Numbered from the stretch's first letter, positions 1 through 9,070 are shown. The stretch: 64,000 nt of DNA from Altererythrobacter aquiaggeris (GCF_037154015.1 NZ_JBANRL010000001.1:1674001-1738000); one strand, 5' to 3'. Numbers and translations are program-made. The notes: generated from the letters alone by a model not told the origin.

Positions 1-929
1 GTGAAGTCCTCTGGATTTGCATGGCGACCGTCCGCCACGACGGCGACCGCATGCTGGAGCGAGAACTTGGCCTCCACCTCTGTGCGTGGATCAGGCCGGT
101 CGCAAAAGGCCAGCGCATCGGAGTAGGTGGACACAAGGAACGGCGGTGACAGCCTGCCTTGATCGCGCAATTGCATCGCGGCGTCGATGGCCGGATGGGC
201 ATGGCGGCACGCCGCCCAGGGCTTGAAGCTGACCTCCTCGATCAGCCAGCCATTATCGTCGCCGCCAAGCTTTCCAGGTGCCTCGGTCATCGCCGCAAAC
301 AAGCCCTGCTCACCTTCGAGAAGCCTCTGTGGGCCTGTCGCGCCATAGTTCACGTGCAAGGCAGCATCGCGCCCGGTGCTCACCGCATGGTAGATATGCC
401 ATTGCTTGGTCAGCACATCGTCATGCCGCATGTGCCAGAGGCCGCCGGCCACCGATCCCGCATTGCCGAAGGCGTTGGCATATTCGACCGGCGCAAAGCC
501 GATCAGCGATCCGAACGCGGCAACGGACCCGAAAACGCCCGCTGTCGCAGTTGGGTGCCAATGCGCGTAGTGATGGGCATCGAGCGCCGCGCCGACTGCG
601 ATCATCGCCTCGTAACCCCGCACTGCCGCATCGAGTCGGCTATCGAAATCGGCCGGCGGCATGCTCAGAGCAGTCGGCCAAACAACGGGCCCCGGGTGAA
701 GTAGAGCGGTGCGATGAACATCATCCATCTCGAGGACATTTCCCAGATAGGTCGCTCGCTCCCATCCGCGTGTCGAAATCTCCCTGCCCAAGGCACCTGC
801 CTCGCTCGTCCGCGCACCGGCCACGCAGGCCAGCCAATCGAGCAGATGCAGCCGCGCACGTTCCCGCTCGCTTTCTCCCACCGGGCGCGCGAGGCGTTTC
901 GAGAGTTGCGCAAGAAGCGGTTCGCTCAT
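1..929 (-). CDS. MmgE/PrpD family protein, partial (C-terminus beyond left edge)
   Basis: The minus strand is open from an ATG at 929 to the window edge, giving the first ~309 residues of a family that is usually ~450 long. Recognisable PrpD/MmgE features: an N-terminal helical segment with HLLDWLACVAGA, an EMDDVHR motif near residue 65 and a later FKPWAACRHAHPAIDA block. The family includes 2-methylcitrate dehydratase, cis-aconitate decarboxylase and other hydro-lyases or decarboxylases acting on branched tricarboxylates. The gene diverges from the GntR regulator at 971 with only 41 bp between, so the regulator may control it. The exact substrate cannot be read from sequence; given the CoA-transferase/CitE genes nearby, a methyl-branched or itaconate-like acid is a reasonable inference. 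Confidence 0.85.
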   Translation of the reverse strand, partial: MSEPLLAQLSKRLARPVGESERERARLHLLDWLACVAGARTSEAGALGREISTRGWERATYLGNVLEMDDVHRTALLHPGPVVWPTALSMPPADFDSRLDAAVRGYEAMIAVGAALDAHHYAHWHPTATAGVFGSVAAFGSLIGFAPVEYANAFGNAGSVAGGLWHMRHDDVLTKQWHIYHAVSTGRDAALHVNYGATGPQRLLEGEQGLFAAMTEAPGKLGGDDNGWLIEEVSFKPWAACRHAHPAIDAAMQLRDQGRLSPPFLVSTYSDALAFCDRPDPRTEVEAKFSLQHAVAVVADGRHANPEDF

Positions 930-970
930 AGGGCCGCTCCAGAACAAACGCTGCAAGATGGGAACGAGTC

Positions 971-1729
971 TTGGCGAAAGCCGCCGCCAAACCTGCCAAG
1001 ACCATTCCGCGCTACCTGCAGGTCGCGAGCGAACTGCGTGAGGCGATTATCGCAGGCCGGTTTTCCCATGGACGAACTTTCCCGACTGAATCGGACCTGT
1101 GCGAGACTTACGATGTCAGCCGCTTTACCGTGCGCGAGGCGCTCAAGCGACTGCAGGCAGAGGGCCTGATTGCGCGCAAACGCGGCTCCGGCACGGTGGT
1201 GCAGCCTGCGGCAGCGCGCGGCGGCGCCCTGCACCAGCCGCTGTCCAACGTGGGCGAGCTTCTCCAATATGCCCGAGGCAGCGCGATCATCTACCAGCGC
1301 ATCGGGGTGGGCGAACTGCCGGCATTTGTTGCCGATGAAATCTCGGGGAACACGAGCGGCATCTGGACCGCATTCAAGGGCGTCCGCCAGCAGGGTTTCG
1401 GCGAAAAGCCCATCGCCGGGACCGAGGTCTACTTTCACGAGCGGCTGGGCGATGCGATCGACCAACTCGACCTCAATGCCAGTTCGCAGACGCTGTTCAG
1501 CCAGCTCGAGCAGCTGGCCGGCGTCACCGCCGCCACGGTCACGCAAGACATCCAGGCGATTGCCGCAAGCAAGGAGGTGGCCCGGACACTCGATATCGAA
1601 GAGGGTGTTCCCGTCCTTCTGATCCTGCGCTGCTACATCGACATGCAGGGCCGCGTTTTCGAGATTTCGGTCAGCCACCATCCGGGCGATCGTTTCGCCT
1701 ACGCAATGCACATCGACGTCGACAGCTAA
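971..1729 (+). CDS. GntR family transcriptional regulator, HutC/UTRA subfamily
   Basis: 252 residues. Residues ~13-77 form a winged HTH of GntR type (PRYLQVASELREAI, then SRFTVREALKRL and the wing KRGSGTVV); residues ~90-245 fit the UTRA ligand-binding fold. The reading frame begins with TTG (971); no ATG in frame is close, so the start is moderately sure. HutC/NagR-type regulators are usually repressors released by a pathway intermediate and bind short palindromes with a GTC-NN-GAC core; the palindrome repeated through this island (TTGTCCGGACAA) has that form, so this protein is the best local candidate for its reader. No copy of the palindrome lies at its own promoter. Convergent with the CoA-transferase ending at 1735. 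Confidence 0.88.
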   Translation: MAKAAAKPAKTIPRYLQVASELREAIIAGRFSHGRTFPTESDLCETYDVSRFTVREALKRLQAEGLIARKRGSGTVVQPAAARGGALHQPLSNVGELLQYARGSAIIYQRIGVGELPAFVADEISGNTSGIWTAFKGVRQQGFGEKPIAGTEVYFHERLGDAIDQLDLNASSQTLFSQLEQLAGVTAATVTQDIQAIAASKEVARTLDIEEGVPVLLILRCYIDMQGRVFEISVSHHPGDRFAYAMHIDVDS

Positions 1730-1734
1730 GGCGC

Positions 1735-2817
1735 TCATTTTCCGCCGAGCTCCGGCACTTTTCCCGGCGACCAGTCTTCGCCGCCAAAGCGGATTGGCGG
1801 CGCGATATGATGCGCGCCTTCTTCGCTCTCTACCAGCAGGCCGCGTTCGGCCACATGCGGTTCGTCGAGCGCTTCGCGAAAATCGAGTACCGGTGCGAAG
1901 GCGACGTCCTTGTCGGCGAACCATTCGACCCACTCGGCGCGGGTCCTCATCGCAAAGGTCTGCGCCAGGAAGTCGATCAGTTCCTGCTGCTCACCCGCCT
2001 CGCGCTCGGCGACTTGGATAAGGTCCTCCCGATCTAGCGCGGTGAGCAGGTTGCGGGCGAATTTCATCTCCCGGCCGCCGAGCGCGACATGCTTGTCGTC
2101 GGCCGTGCGATAGACCTGGTAGAACCCTGCCCCGCCGAGAGAACGCTGGCTGGCCGACACCGGGCTAGGTCCTCCGGCAATGGCCTGACCGGCGGTATGC
2201 GCGCACCACGGCAGAATACTGTCGAACATGGCGCAATCGATATAGGCTCCTTCTCCCGTCCGTTCCCGTCCGACGAGCGCCATCAGGACCGCCGAAAGCG
2301 CGGTCAGGCCTGCAGCCATGTCTGCACTGGGCGCGCCCGGCACGACCGGTTTGCCGTCCGGCCCGTCATTGACGGAGAGGAAACCTGCAAGTGCCTGCAC
2401 GGCCATATCGTGCGCTGGATGATGCGCCAGAGCGCCGTCCTGCCCGAAGGCGGAAATCGAACAATAGACGATCTCGGGCTTGATCGCCCTGACGCTGTCG
2501 TAGCCGAAACCGAGACGTTTCATCACTCCGGGACGGAAGCCTTCGACGAATACATCTGCCTCGGCACAGAGCACGCGAAGCTGCTCCTTGCCCTCTTCGC
2601 TCTTGAGATCGAGCACTCGGCTTTCCTTGCCGCGATTGAGATTAGCAAACCAGACCGAATGTCCCGCTTCCCGCGGCTCCATTTGCCTTGCCGGATCGCC
2701 TGCTGCAGGCTCGATCTTGATCACCCTCGCCCCGTGGTCGGCCATCATGACGGTCATCATCGGGCCGGGCAGGAATTGCGTGAGATCGACTACGGTTATG
2801 CCGCTGAGTTTTGCCAT
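1735..2817 (-). CDS. CaiB/BaiF family (class III) CoA-transferase
   Basis: 360 residues from the ATG at 2817, chosen because it gives the canonical beginning MAKLSGITVVDLTQFLPGP and sits 4 bp after the stop of the upstream gene; an extension to 2853 would overlap that gene. Family hallmarks: VIKIEPAAGDPAR near the N-terminus, VFVEGFRPGVMKRLG, and an Asp in AHDMAVQALAG at the position of the catalytic aspartate that forms the acyl-anhydride with the carboxylate substrate. It transfers CoA from a donor thioester to a free acid. Last gene of the five-gene operon 6568 to 1735; together with the second transferase it probably activates a dicarboxylate before dehydrogenation, hydration and cleavage. 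Substrate not predictable. Confidence 0.88.
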   Translation of the reverse strand: MAKLSGITVVDLTQFLPGPMMTVMMADHGARVIKIEPAAGDPARQMEPREAGHSVWFANLNRGKESRVLDLKSEEGKEQLRVLCAEADVFVEGFRPGVMKRLGFGYDSVRAIKPEIVYCSISAFGQDGALAHHPAHDMAVQALAGFLSVNDGPDGKPVVPGAPSADMAAGLTALSAVLMALVGRERTGEGAYIDCAMFDSILPWCAHTAGQAIAGGPSPVSASQRSLGGAGFYQVYRTADDKHVALGGREMKFARNLLTALDREDLIQVAEREAGEQQELIDFLAQTFAMRTRAEWVEWFADKDVAFAPVLDFREALDEPHVAERGLLVESEEGAHHIAPPIRFGGEDWSPGKVPELGGK

Positions 2818-2821
2818 GAAA

Positions 2822-4039
2822 TCAGACGATACCCTTTGCGCGCAATTGCGCAATTTCGTCCTCTAGATAACCGATTTCGCCGAGCACGCTCTCGCTGTCA
2901 GCTCCTAGGAGGGGCGCGGCACGATTGGCGAGCCGTTGGCCGTCGAGACGGATCGGAGAGGCGAGAACGGCCATGTCCTTGCGATCCGGATGATCGATCC
3001 GGTCCCGCATGCCGATGGTTTCGAGCCATGGATTGTCGAGCGCCGCACCCAGCGAATAGACTGGGGCCACCGGCACGTAACCTGCCAGCAGGTCCTGCCA
3101 ATGTGCCATCGGCTGCTCCGCGAAGATCGTATCGAGGACTCCGGTCAATTCTTCCCGGTTTGCGCGGCGGTCGGCGTTGGTCGCAAAACGCGCATCGCTC
3201 TTTAGATCGCTCCGCCCGAGGCGATCGGTAAGGATATCCCAGAACTTGGGCAGCTGGCACATGACGAACATCCAGCCGTCGCTTGCGCGAAACATCTGGC
3301 TGGGCGTGGCGGTGGGATGTGCGCTGCGCGGCTCGCGCCCCGTCTCGTCCCCCTCGTTCATGTACCAAAGCGCCGGATAGCTGGTCTGGTGTACTGCGGC
3401 AGAAAGCAGGTCGGTATCGACATCACGTCCCTTGCCGCTGCGCTGCGCATCGACAAGCGCGGCCAGAAGGCCGATTGCGAACAGCGTCCCGGTCATGAAA
3501 TCCACCATGGATAGGCCCATGCGCTGCGGCTCGCCGCCCGGCTCACCGGTAACCGCGCAATAGCCCGCCTCAGCCTGCATCAGGTAATCGTAACCCGGCC
3601 ACTTGGCCCGCTCGTTATCCCGTCCGTAGGCAGAAAGATGCGCGCAGACGATGGCTGGATTCACATCCTTCAGGGCTTCATAGGTCAGGCCCAGCCTTGC
3701 CGGCAGGTCGCCCCGCATGTTGTTTGCCACCGCATGGCTCTCGGCCACGAGCTTATGCAGGATCTCCTGGCCCTCCTCGCTATTCAGGTCGAGGGTGAGG
3801 GAGCGCTTGTTCAGGTTGAAGCTCTGGAAATAGAGGCTCTCGCCCTCACGGAGGAAGTGCGGGCCGACGGCGCGCGCGGTATCGCCTCCACCCTTCCCAT
3901 CCTTGCGCGGCGGTTCGATCTTGATGACGTCCGCACCCAGCTGCGCGAGGTGCATGGTGCCATAGGGGCCGGCGCCATATTGCTCGGCGCTGATTACCCG
4001 GAAACCTGTGAGCGGGAGGTGCACTTTCCGCGCGCTCAA
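2822..4039 (-). CDS. CaiB/BaiF family (class III) CoA-transferase
   Basis: 405 residues, overlapping the acyl-CoA dehydrogenase gene by 4 bp (ATGA). Shows VISAEQYGAGPYGTMHLAQLGADVIKIEPP at the start (typical GxLLxxxGAxVIKxE region), KRSLTLDLNSEEGQ, and the catalytic-Asp block GYDYLMQAEAG. About 40% of its neighbours in the island act on CoA esters, so it probably makes the CoA ester used by the dehydrogenase and MaoC/CitE enzymes, for example an itaconate- or succinate-type CoA-transferase. It is clearly a separate family member from the one at 1735-2817; whether the two form a hetero-oligomer or act on different acids is unknown. Confidence 0.88.
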   Translation of the reverse strand: MSARKVHLPLTGFRVISAEQYGAGPYGTMHLAQLGADVIKIEPPRKDGKGGGDTARAVGPHFLREGESLYFQSFNLNKRSLTLDLNSEEGQEILHKLVAESHAVANNMRGDLPARLGLTYEALKDVNPAIVCAHLSAYGRDNERAKWPGYDYLMQAEAGYCAVTGEPGGEPQRMGLSMVDFMTGTLFAIGLLAALVDAQRSGKGRDVDTDLLSAAVHQTSYPALWYMNEGDETGREPRSAHPTATPSQMFRASDGWMFVMCQLPKFWDILTDRLGRSDLKSDARFATNADRRANREELTGVLDTIFAEQPMAHWQDLLAGYVPVAPVYSLGAALDNPWLETIGMRDRIDHPDRKDMAVLASPIRLDGQRLANRAAPLLGADSESVLGEIGYLEDEIAQLRAKGIV

Positions 4040-5220
4040 GCCGGATTATCTTTGAGATGCTGCTTGGCGATAATGATCCGCTGCATTTCGTTGGTCCCTT
4101 CCCCGATACACATCAGCATGCTGTCCCGGTAATAGCGCTCGATGTCGTATTCCTTGGAGTAGGAATAGCCGCCGTAGATACGCATCGCCTCCTGGCTGTT
4201 CTCGACGGCCGCTTCGGACGCGAAAAACTTGGCCATCCCCGCTTCCTTGTCGCAGCGCTCGCCGCGGTCGTAGGCTTCCGAGGCATCGAGCGTCAGCAAG
4301 CGCGCGGCACGGGCCCTTGTTACCATTTCGCCCAGCTTGAGCTGGATCGCCTGGTGCTGGGCAATCGGCTTGCCCATCGTTTCCCGCTGCTGGGAGTATT
4401 CGGTTGCCAAGCGAAGCGAACCTTCAGCCAGTCCGACGCCGCGCGCCGCCACGTTGATCCTTCCAAGTTCGAGCCCGCCGGTCGCTTGGAAGAAGCCCTG
4501 CCCCTCCACACCGCCAATCAGCTGGTCGGCCGGGATACGGTAGTCTTCCATTATCAGTTCGGCACTGTCGATCGCCTTGTATCCCAGCTTGTCGAACTTC
4601 TTGCCCGTCGTGAGACCGTCCCGCTTGTCGGCGATGAACAGGCTCATACCCTTATAACGCGGCTCGGCCGAAGGGTCGGTCTTGGCAAGCAGCGCAAAGC
4701 AAGAACCGTTCAGAGCGTTGGAGATCCAGGTCTTTGTGCCATTAAGGACATATTCGTCGCCATCGCGCTTCGCCACGGTCCGGATCGCCTGTAGGTCGGT
4801 CCCTGCATTAGGTTCGGTCAGCGCCAGCCCGCCACGGATCTCACCACTAGCGAATTTGGGCAGCCATTTGGCCTTTTGCTCCGCAGTGCCGAACCGCTCG
4901 ACGGCAGCGGCCATGATCAGGTGCGAGTTAAATATCCCCGTAATGGCCATCCAGTAGCTGGAAATGTGCATGACGATCTTGGCATAGGTGGTCGCTGGCA
5001 GCCCCAGGCCCCCGTATTCCTGCCCGATAGTCGCGCCGAACAGCCCCATCTCCGCCATCTGCTCGACCAGCTTTTCCGGCCAGATATCGCCGTGATCGTG
5101 GTGCTGGATGACCGGGATGACCTCGCGTTCAAGCCAGCGGTCGATCGCATCCATGAAGGCGCGCTCCTCGTCCGGGTCGATGGTGCGGATCTGGTCTTCG
5201 AGATTGGCGGCAGTAGCCAT
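4036..5220 (-). CDS. Acyl-CoA dehydrogenase
   Basis: 394 residues, full length for the family. N-terminal helical domain, middle beta domain with LALTEPNAGTDLQAIRT and KTWISNA, and C-terminal helical domain ending with RIYGGYSYSKEYDIERYYRDS and the EGTNEMQR segment that carries the usual catalytic glutamate. It introduces an alpha-beta double bond into an acyl-CoA using FAD, passing electrons to ETF. In this operon (CitE-like lyase, MaoC hydratase, dehydrogenase, two CoA-transferases) it probably oxidises a methyl-branched dicarboxylyl- or acyl-CoA, after which the MaoC enzyme adds water. Starts 21 bp before the end of the MaoC gene spacing; reading frame start at 5220 gives a short leader MATAANLEDQIRT. 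Confidence 0.92.
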   Translation of the reverse strand: MATAANLEDQIRTIDPDEERAFMDAIDRWLEREVIPVIQHHDHGDIWPEKLVEQMAEMGLFGATIGQEYGGLGLPATTYAKIVMHISSYWMAITGIFNSHLIMAAAVERFGTAEQKAKWLPKFASGEIRGGLALTEPNAGTDLQAIRTVAKRDGDEYVLNGTKTWISNALNGSCFALLAKTDPSAEPRYKGMSLFIADKRDGLTTGKKFDKLGYKAIDSAELIMEDYRIPADQLIGGVEGQGFFQATGGLELGRINVAARGVGLAEGSLRLATEYSQQRETMGKPIAQHQAIQLKLGEMVTRARAARLLTLDASEAYDRGERCDKEAGMAKFFASEAAVENSQEAMRIYGGYSYSKEYDIERYYRDSMLMCIGEGTNEMQRIIIAKQHLKDNPA

Positions 5221-5241
5221 GATGCAGTCCTTGCCTATGCG

Positions 5242-5751
5242 TTAGTTGTCGAGCGAGCCATGCCCGCGCCGCCACACCAGCACGGTGCGCTTGTAATGGC
5301 TGACTATGTCGCCATGCTGGTTCTTGGCGATTGTCTTGAATGTAACGATGCCCTGTTCCGGACGGCTCTTGCTCTCGCGTTTCTCGAGCACTTCGCTTTC
5401 GCAATAGAGCGTATCGCCGACGAAGAGCGGCTTGGTCATGCGAACCTCATCCCAGCCGAGATTTGCGATGGCCTTGCCGCTGGTGTCAGACACGCTCATC
5501 CCGGTCATTAGCGCGATGGTGAAGGGGCTGACGACCAGCGGCTTGCCGAACTCGGTATCTTTCGACAGCTCGTAATCGAAATGAGCAGGATGCGTGTTCA
5601 TCGTCAGCAGGGTGAACCACACGTTGTCGGCATCAGTGATGGTCCGTCCGGGACGGTGCTCGTAAATGTGGCCGACTTCGAAATCCTCGAAATAGCGGCC
5701 CTGCACTTCCCGGAAGCGCCCGGGGGAAACTTCGATCACACCATCACGCAT
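5242..5751 (-). CDS. MaoC family dehydratase (itaconyl-/mesaconyl-CoA hydratase-like)
   Basis: 169 residues with a single hot-dog MaoC domain. The segment WFTLLTMNTHPAHFDYE and the following TEFGKPLV(V)SPF are the hydratase-2 style active-site region (Asp/Asn and His) and are typical of the subgroup that hydrates branched unsaturated dicarboxylyl-CoA such as mesaconyl- or itaconyl-CoA. Its start overlaps the end of the CitE-like gene by 8 bp, which fits the known pairing of this hydratase with a CitE/HpcH lyase acting on the hydrated product. Whether the substrate is a C5 dicarboxylate or a longer homologue is not visible. Confidence 0.85.
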   Translation of the reverse strand: MRDGVIEVSPGRFREVQGRYFEDFEVGHIYEHRPGRTITDADNVWFTLLTMNTHPAHFDYELSKDTEFGKPLVVSPFTIALMTGMSVSDTSGKAIANLGWDEVRMTKPLFVGDTLYCESEVLEKRESKSRPEQGIVTFKTIAKNQHGDIVSHYKRTVLVWRRGHGSLDN

Positions 5752-6568
5752 TTGGCTGTCCCTTGCTGCGCGCGAGCACCGCGCGATAAGTCTTTATCAT
5801 TGGCGCTTCGAGCATGCGGCCCTTGTGCCGCACGGCCTTACCGCCATTCTCTTCGTACACCCGAAGAGCTTCTTCCGCTTCGGCAATCTGGGCGGCGGTC
5901 GGCGCAAAGACCTGCTCGATCACCGGAACCTGGAGCGGGTGGATGGCCGACTTCGCGGTGATACCGATCGCCCGGGCGCTTTCGCACTCACGTCTGAGAC
6001 CGCCCTCGTCGTCGAGATGGATGTAGGGCACGTCGATCAGCGGTATACGCGCTTCGGCGCAGGCAAGTACGAGCTGGTGTCGCGCACCGAGGAGCGGCTC
6101 CCACGAAACCGGGACCTGAAGCTCGCCGGAAAAATCGGCGCCGCCGAACATCAGCGCACAGACATGACTGTGCGAGGCGATAGCAAGGGCGTGGCGAAGA
6201 CCGCGCGGAGTTTCGATAAGCGGAATAATCTCTGGGCATCGCTCGCCCAAGGCGCCTGCCACGATATCGAGCTCGACAGGTGCCTCGACCATCGGCACCA
6301 TCAGGATGGAGGGCAGTACATCGCTTTCGACCAGTGCAGCGAGATCGCGAATACCAGCCGCCGTTGCTACCCCATTGATGCGGATTGCAAAACCGTCGCC
6401 CGCCTCGCCGACCTGCTCAAGCGCGGCCGCGCGCGCTGTGTCCTTGTCGGCGGGGCCGACAGCATCTTCCAGATCGATGACGACCAGCCCTGCACCCGAC
6501 GAGCGTGCCTTTGCGAACCGTTCCGGGCGCGACCCGGGCACGAAAAGCAGGCTGTTGGCAGCAAACAT
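5744..6568 (-). CDS. HpcH/HpaI (CitE-like) CoA-ester lyase
   Basis: 274 residues from ATG 6568, which gives the family's standard beginning FAANSLLFVPGSRPERFAKA; a longer frame to 6685 would run through the operator DNA and is unlikely. Further CitE marks: VIDLEDAVGPADK (metal/substrate site), PLIETPRGLRHA, MFGGADFSGELQ and SAIHPLQ. The family cleaves malyl-, methylmalyl- or citramalyl-CoA to an acyl-CoA plus glyoxylate or pyruvate. Next to a MaoC hydratase and CoA-transferases, citramalyl-CoA-type lyase is the most likely role. First gene of the operon running down to 1735; two copies of the shared palindrome lie just upstream. Confidence 0.87.
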   Translation of the reverse strand: MFAANSLLFVPGSRPERFAKARSSGAGLVVIDLEDAVGPADKDTARAAALEQVGEAGDGFAIRINGVATAAGIRDLAALVESDVLPSILMVPMVEAPVELDIVAGALGERCPEIIPLIETPRGLRHALAIASHSHVCALMFGGADFSGELQVPVSWEPLLGARHQLVLACAEARIPLIDVPYIHLDDEGGLRRECESARAIGITAKSAIHPLQVPVIEQVFAPTAAQIAEAEEALRVYEENGGKAVRHKGRMLEAPMIKTYRAVLARSKGQPNA

Positions 6569-6632
6569 GAAAAGGCCTCTCCCGTCGGTTATGGCCGCAA
6601 GACTTAGCGCCCATCCGAATTCCAGCTTCACA

Positions 6633-6648
6633 ATTTGTCCGGACAAAT
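6633..6648. promoter_or_regulatory. Palindromic operator, copy 1 (TTTGTCCGGACAAA)
   Basis: Perfect 16-bp palindrome ATTTGTCC/GGACAAAT between divergent operons 6568(-) and 6716(+). On the minus strand a TTGACT hexamer lies just upstream (about 6652-6657), so the site would sit in the spacer of that promoter, as expected for repression of the CitE operon. Confidence 0.85.
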
Positions 6649-6673
6649 CTAAAGTCAAGCAAGAATCGTGTGA

Positions 6674-6689
6674 ATGTCCGGACAAATTT
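6674..6689. promoter_or_regulatory. Palindromic operator, copy 2 (half-degenerate)
   Basis: TGTCCGGACA core at 6675-6684 with a full right arm (AAATTT) and a weaker left arm (AA). Its centre is 39 bp from copy 1. It is 27 bp before the ATG of the DUF1838 gene and 10 bp before its ribosome site GGGAGGGA, so it probably controls the rightward operon. Confidence 0.8.
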
Positions 6690-6715
6690 CCGGCTACCGG
6701 GAGGGAGAATACCCC

Positions 6716-7630
6716 ATGCGCATACTCGCAACAGCCACCATCGCCGCCGCTGCCAGCCTCTCATTTCCCCTGCAGGCCCAGATGCTGGATCCGGCCGTTC
6801 CGGAGGACGCTTTCGAGATCTCTAAGCGATTCCAGTGCGGAACGGAGGACGGTGCAGAGGCGGTCTGGCACTTCGAGGGCAATATCTATTCGCGTGTCCA
6901 GGGCGAACCCGACCGACTGCTTTTCAAGGGGGATGGTTTCAACGTCCGCCGCTGCGTTGAAGTCAACGATCCGGAACGCGGCAAGGGATATCGCCTAATC
7001 AGCCGCGAAGTCTGGTTCTACCTCGATCCAGCCACAGGCGAAGTCATGAACCGGTGGGACAACCCGTGGACCGACGAGACCGTGGATGTGATGCACATCC
7101 ACAATGATCCGGTAAACGGACGTCCAAGCTTTCCGAATAATCCCGATGGCTCGTCCTACAGCATTCCCTCGCTCCGCCTGGAAGGCGGCTACGTCTTCAT
7201 GCCGTTCGAGGTTCCCCTGTTCTACACCAACCCGCTGGCCGGCGACTATCAGGATTATGCCGGCAACAAGTATCACGCGATGGAGATCTTCAACTTCATG
7301 GGGACGGTCGACGACGTACTCGATGCGAGCAAGCCCACCGCCTATCCCGTTATCGCATGGACGCGGATCTCGGACTGGATGCCGTGGATGAAGATGCGCG
7401 GGCGGCAGGGTCAGATGGTCTTCAATGCCACGGGCCGCAAACTGCCAGGTGGTTTTGAGGAACTGCCCGATATGATCAAGGAAGAGGTTCGCGCGAACTT
7501 CCCGATCTACGAGCACGCCCCGCCTGCCGACGACACGCGCCGCAACGAGACGACCTGGACCAAGTTCAAGAAGCTGATCGATGCCGAGCGTGCGGCCCAG
7601 GGAGAAGGTGCCGCAGACCAGGGGCATTGA
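6716..7630 (+). CDS. DUF1838 family protein, exported
   Basis: 304 residues from ATG 6716, preceded by a good ribosome site (GGGAGGGA). Residues 1-~22 are a Sec signal peptide (alanine-rich core ending LQAQ). The mature part matches the DUF1838 type: an N-terminal WHFEGNIYSRV, RLISREVWFYLDPATGEV, then VMHIHNDPVNGRPSF and many aromatic and acidic residues. No enzymatic activity is established for DUF1838. It is the first gene of a two-gene unit with an amine-oxidase-type flavoprotein that also carries an export signal, so the two probably act together in the periplasm on the imported compound. Not lipocalin-like at sequence level, but that fold has not been excluded. Confidence 0.8.
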   Translation: MRILATATIAAAASLSFPLQAQMLDPAVPEDAFEISKRFQCGTEDGAEAVWHFEGNIYSRVQGEPDRLLFKGDGFNVRRCVEVNDPERGKGYRLISREVWFYLDPATGEVMNRWDNPWTDETVDVMHIHNDPVNGRPSFPNNPDGSSYSIPSLRLEGGYVFMPFEVPLFYTNPLAGDYQDYAGNKYHAMEIFNFMGTVDDVLDASKPTAYPVIAWTRISDWMPWMKMRGRQGQMVFNATGRKLPGGFEELPDMIKEEVRANFPIYEHAPPADDTRRNETTWTKFKKLIDAERAAQGEGAADQGH

Positions 7631-7631
7631 T

Positions 7632-9035
7632 ATGACCAGCAGGCGCGGATTTCTGGCGGGCGGTGCAGCGGCACTCATCGCCGGGGCCGCGCCGCGGGCG
7701 CTGCGGGCGCGTAACGATAGCGATGTCATCGTTATCGGTGCCGGGCTTGCCGGACTAGCCGCAGCAAGGTTGCTCGAACAGGCTGGTGCAAGCGTTACGA
7801 TCATCGAGGCGGAAAGGCGCGTTGGCGGAAGGCTGCACACGCTGCGCCAGCTCCCGGGCGCACCGGAGGCGGGAGGCATTCAGGTAGGCGGCGGTTATCG
7901 CATTTTGCGTCGCATTGCTGCCGAGCTGGAGGTAGGCCTCGATGACGGACCGGGCGCAGGCGCCGGTATCGCCCAGCGCCCCGGCGACTTCTACTATATC
8001 AACGGCGTAGGCTCGACCAGCGAGGCCTGGCCCACGAGCGCGGCCAACAGGCTTCCCCCTCCCCTCGCCGCCATTGAACCGGCAAGGCTGGCATCTACAT
8101 TCTATCGACACCTGCCGCAGTGGGATGACCCATCCTCATGGCTCGATGCGCCAGGCGAGAGTGACATCTCCGTGGCAACAGTTCTTCGCCAGCACGGCGC
8201 CGATCCCGAAACGCTGCGCCTGATCGAAGCCAATCTCAATGGCAATTCGCTTGCCGGGATGTCGCAGCTGCATCTCGCAAGAACCCTATCCATCTACCGT
8301 TCGCAGCCCGGCGCGGTCTCCACCATCGTGGGCGGCTCACAGGCGCTTCCGGAAGCGATGGCAACTGCGCTCTCCAGTGCGCCCCGCCTCGGTGTCCTCG
8401 TCGAGGCAATTGAGGAAAGCCGCGATGGCGTGACGATCAGGACCGATGCCGGCGTCCTGCGTGCCCCTCATGCCGTCTGTACCATCCCATTCGCAGCGCT
8501 GCGCTCCATTCCCATCGCAAGCGTGTTGCCGAACGGCATGGCAAGGATGATCGCCGGGTTGCCTTATACCCGCGCCAGCTTCGCCTATATTCAGGCTTCG
8601 TCACCGTTCTGGCGAGACGACGGATTGCCGGAGACGCTGTGGACCGACGACCCGCTCATCGGGCGCGCATTCGTCCTGGGCGACGACCCCGCCATGCTCA
8701 AGCTGTGGACCACCGGCGCCGGTGCCGACATGCTCGACCGGCTACCCGAAGCCGAGGCAAGAAGGGCCATTGTCGAACGTTTCGAAGCGATGCGCCCGGC
8801 AGCGGGTGGACAGCTCGAAGAAGTGAACCTCTTCAGCTGGCAGAAGTCACCATTCGCGCGCGGAATCTACCACCATATCGGCACCGGCATGGCGGCCTCG
8901 CTTGCCGCAGCGACCCGCCACGAGGGATGCCGCCTGCATTTTGCGGGCGAACACCTCGCGCAAAGATCGAGTGGAATGGAAGCTGCGCTCGAAAGCGGCG
9001 AGAGAACCGCAAGGCTCGTCGCCACGCGGCTCTGA
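7632..9035 (+). CDS. Flavin amine-oxidase family protein with Tat signal
   Basis: 467 residues. Starts with a twin-arginine leader (TSRRGFLAGGAAALIAGA), so it should be exported folded with its flavin. Dinucleotide-binding motif VIGAGLAGLAAARLLEQAG at ~35-53, followed by the GGR motif of the family (VGGRLHTL), and a C-terminal FAGEHLAQRSSGMEAALESG block that contacts FAD. Members oxidise amines, amino acids or carbon-carbon bonds of carotenoid-like substrates; a substrate cannot be chosen here. One base separates its ATG from the DUF1838 stop (tight coupling). A GC-rich hairpin follows the stop. Confidence 0.86.
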   Translation: MTSRRGFLAGGAAALIAGAAPRALRARNDSDVIVIGAGLAGLAAARLLEQAGASVTIIEAERRVGGRLHTLRQLPGAPEAGGIQVGGGYRILRRIAAELEVGLDDGPGAGAGIAQRPGDFYYINGVGSTSEAWPTSAANRLPPPLAAIEPARLASTFYRHLPQWDDPSSWLDAPGESDISVATVLRQHGADPETLRLIEANLNGNSLAGMSQLHLARTLSIYRSQPGAVSTIVGGSQALPEAMATALSSAPRLGVLVEAIEESRDGVTIRTDAGVLRAPHAVCTIPFAALRSIPIASVLPNGMARMIAGLPYTRASFAYIQASSPFWRDDGLPETLWTDDPLIGRAFVLGDDPAMLKLWTTGAGADMLDRLPEAEARRAIVERFEAMRPAAGGQLEEVNLFSWQKSPFARGIYHHIGTGMAASLAAATRHEGCRLHFAGEHLAQRSSGMEAALESGERTARLVATRL

Positions 9036-9040
9036 CACGC

Positions 9041-9070
9041 AAAGGGCGGGAGCCGCGGCCCCCGCCCCTT
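9041..9070. terminator. Bidirectional hairpin between convergent genes
   Basis: The 56-bp gap between the amine-oxidase gene and the convergent TonB receptor contains AAGGGCGGG...CCCGCCCCTT, a GC-rich stem with one bulge and a short loop, flanked by A and T runs, which could end transcription in both directions. Confidence 0.6.

Noticed and set aside
926-1933. Minus-strand frame over the GntR gene
   Set aside because: The plus strand has a complete HTH-UTRA protein; the minus frame lacks any family signature.
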